NCBI GenBank assembly: GCA_021646465.1
Contig: SOET01000044.1
Location: forward strand, 1-32,492
DNA from: Candidatus Kuenenia hertensis
GTDB taxonomy: Bacteria; Planctomycetota; Brocadiia; Brocadiales; Brocadiaceae
Length of the DNA stretch: 32,492 nucleotides
Direction: 5' to 3'
A program made the translations under genes and the position numbers. How positions within the stretch are numbered: the first letter of the stretch is position 1; the number at the start of each line of letters is the position of its first letter. This document shows positions 32,423-32,492 of this stretch, piece after piece. The notes below the pieces were generated by a model that was not told the origin of the DNA, made no database searches, and was given only the letters and a program-made list of their open reading frames with translations.

Positions 32423-32492
32423 AAACCTTGATTTGTGACCTAAATTAGAGAAAAAGTTAGTAACTATGCAATAAAACCTTGTAATTTCGTTG

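Overview
The window comes from a low-GC bacterial chromosome (about 40% GC, judged by eye). The gene set fits an anammox-type planctomycete (Brocadiales, for example a Kuenenia or Brocadia relative). This placement is an inference from gene content and protein character (Rnf subunits, a HgdB-like iron-sulfur protein, two hemerythrins, a PEGA lipoprotein, many decayed mobile elements). No rRNA or other phylogenetic marker is present to prove it.

Layout. Positions 1-3440 are a graveyard: an Hsp70 C-terminal remnant joined to a TPR-like fragment and a zinc-ribbon fragment, an IS200/IS605 relic that keeps its hairpins, and a type II restriction-modification pair (SPPY-type methyltransferase plus a candidate BsaWI/CCGG-like endonuclease) broken by at least four frameshifts. 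Positions 3826-8935 (+) hold a lone six-cysteine HgdB/DCCP-like protein, then the compact block rnfE-rnfA-ilvN-ilvC, then a secreted PpiC-type prolyl isomerase closed by a strong terminator. Positions 9124-11100 are mobile debris: an IS4-family transposase C-terminus, a DruA (DUF4338)-like pseudogene whose start overlaps the transposase stop, and a MITE-like element with 27-bp inverted repeats. Positions 11128-14847 (-) carry uvrC, a small exported protein and cinA. murQ follows on the + strand behind a near-consensus promoter.

Positions 15980-20710 (-) carry an AddB-like nuclease with no Walker A and no AddA partner, a bacteriohemerythrin, a BrnT/BrnA pair whose toxin looks frameshifted, and a possible 51-residue gene. 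Positions 20982-23716 hold a half-size EamA transporter, a nitroreductase, a PEGA lipoprotein, an MJ0936-type phosphoesterase, two tRNA-Ser genes and a DUF151 bifunctional nuclease. The first tRNA begins 2 nt after the nuclease stop codon. Positions 24066-27631 (+) form a housekeeping run: uppP, CPBP protease, ubiX, MazG-like, sppA. After a hairpin repeat come cysS, a second hemerythrin (-), an apparently leaderless YihY/BrkB membrane protein, a truncated coiled-coil gene next to a heptanucleotide tandem repeat, and a DUF3467 gene.

How the parts fit. RnfE/RnfA (ion-pumping electron transfer), IlvN/IlvC (branched-chain amino acids), UppP/MurQ (peptidoglycan carrier recycling and amino-sugar salvage), UbiX (prenyl-FMN), UvrC/AddB (DNA repair) and CysS/tRNA-Ser (translation) are ordinary housekeeping. 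No complete new multi-gene system is evident. The best candidates for novelty are the six-cysteine HgdB/DCCP-like protein, the rnfEA pair separated from the other rnf genes, the solo AddB-like protein, the IS4-DruA association and the small hairpin elements.
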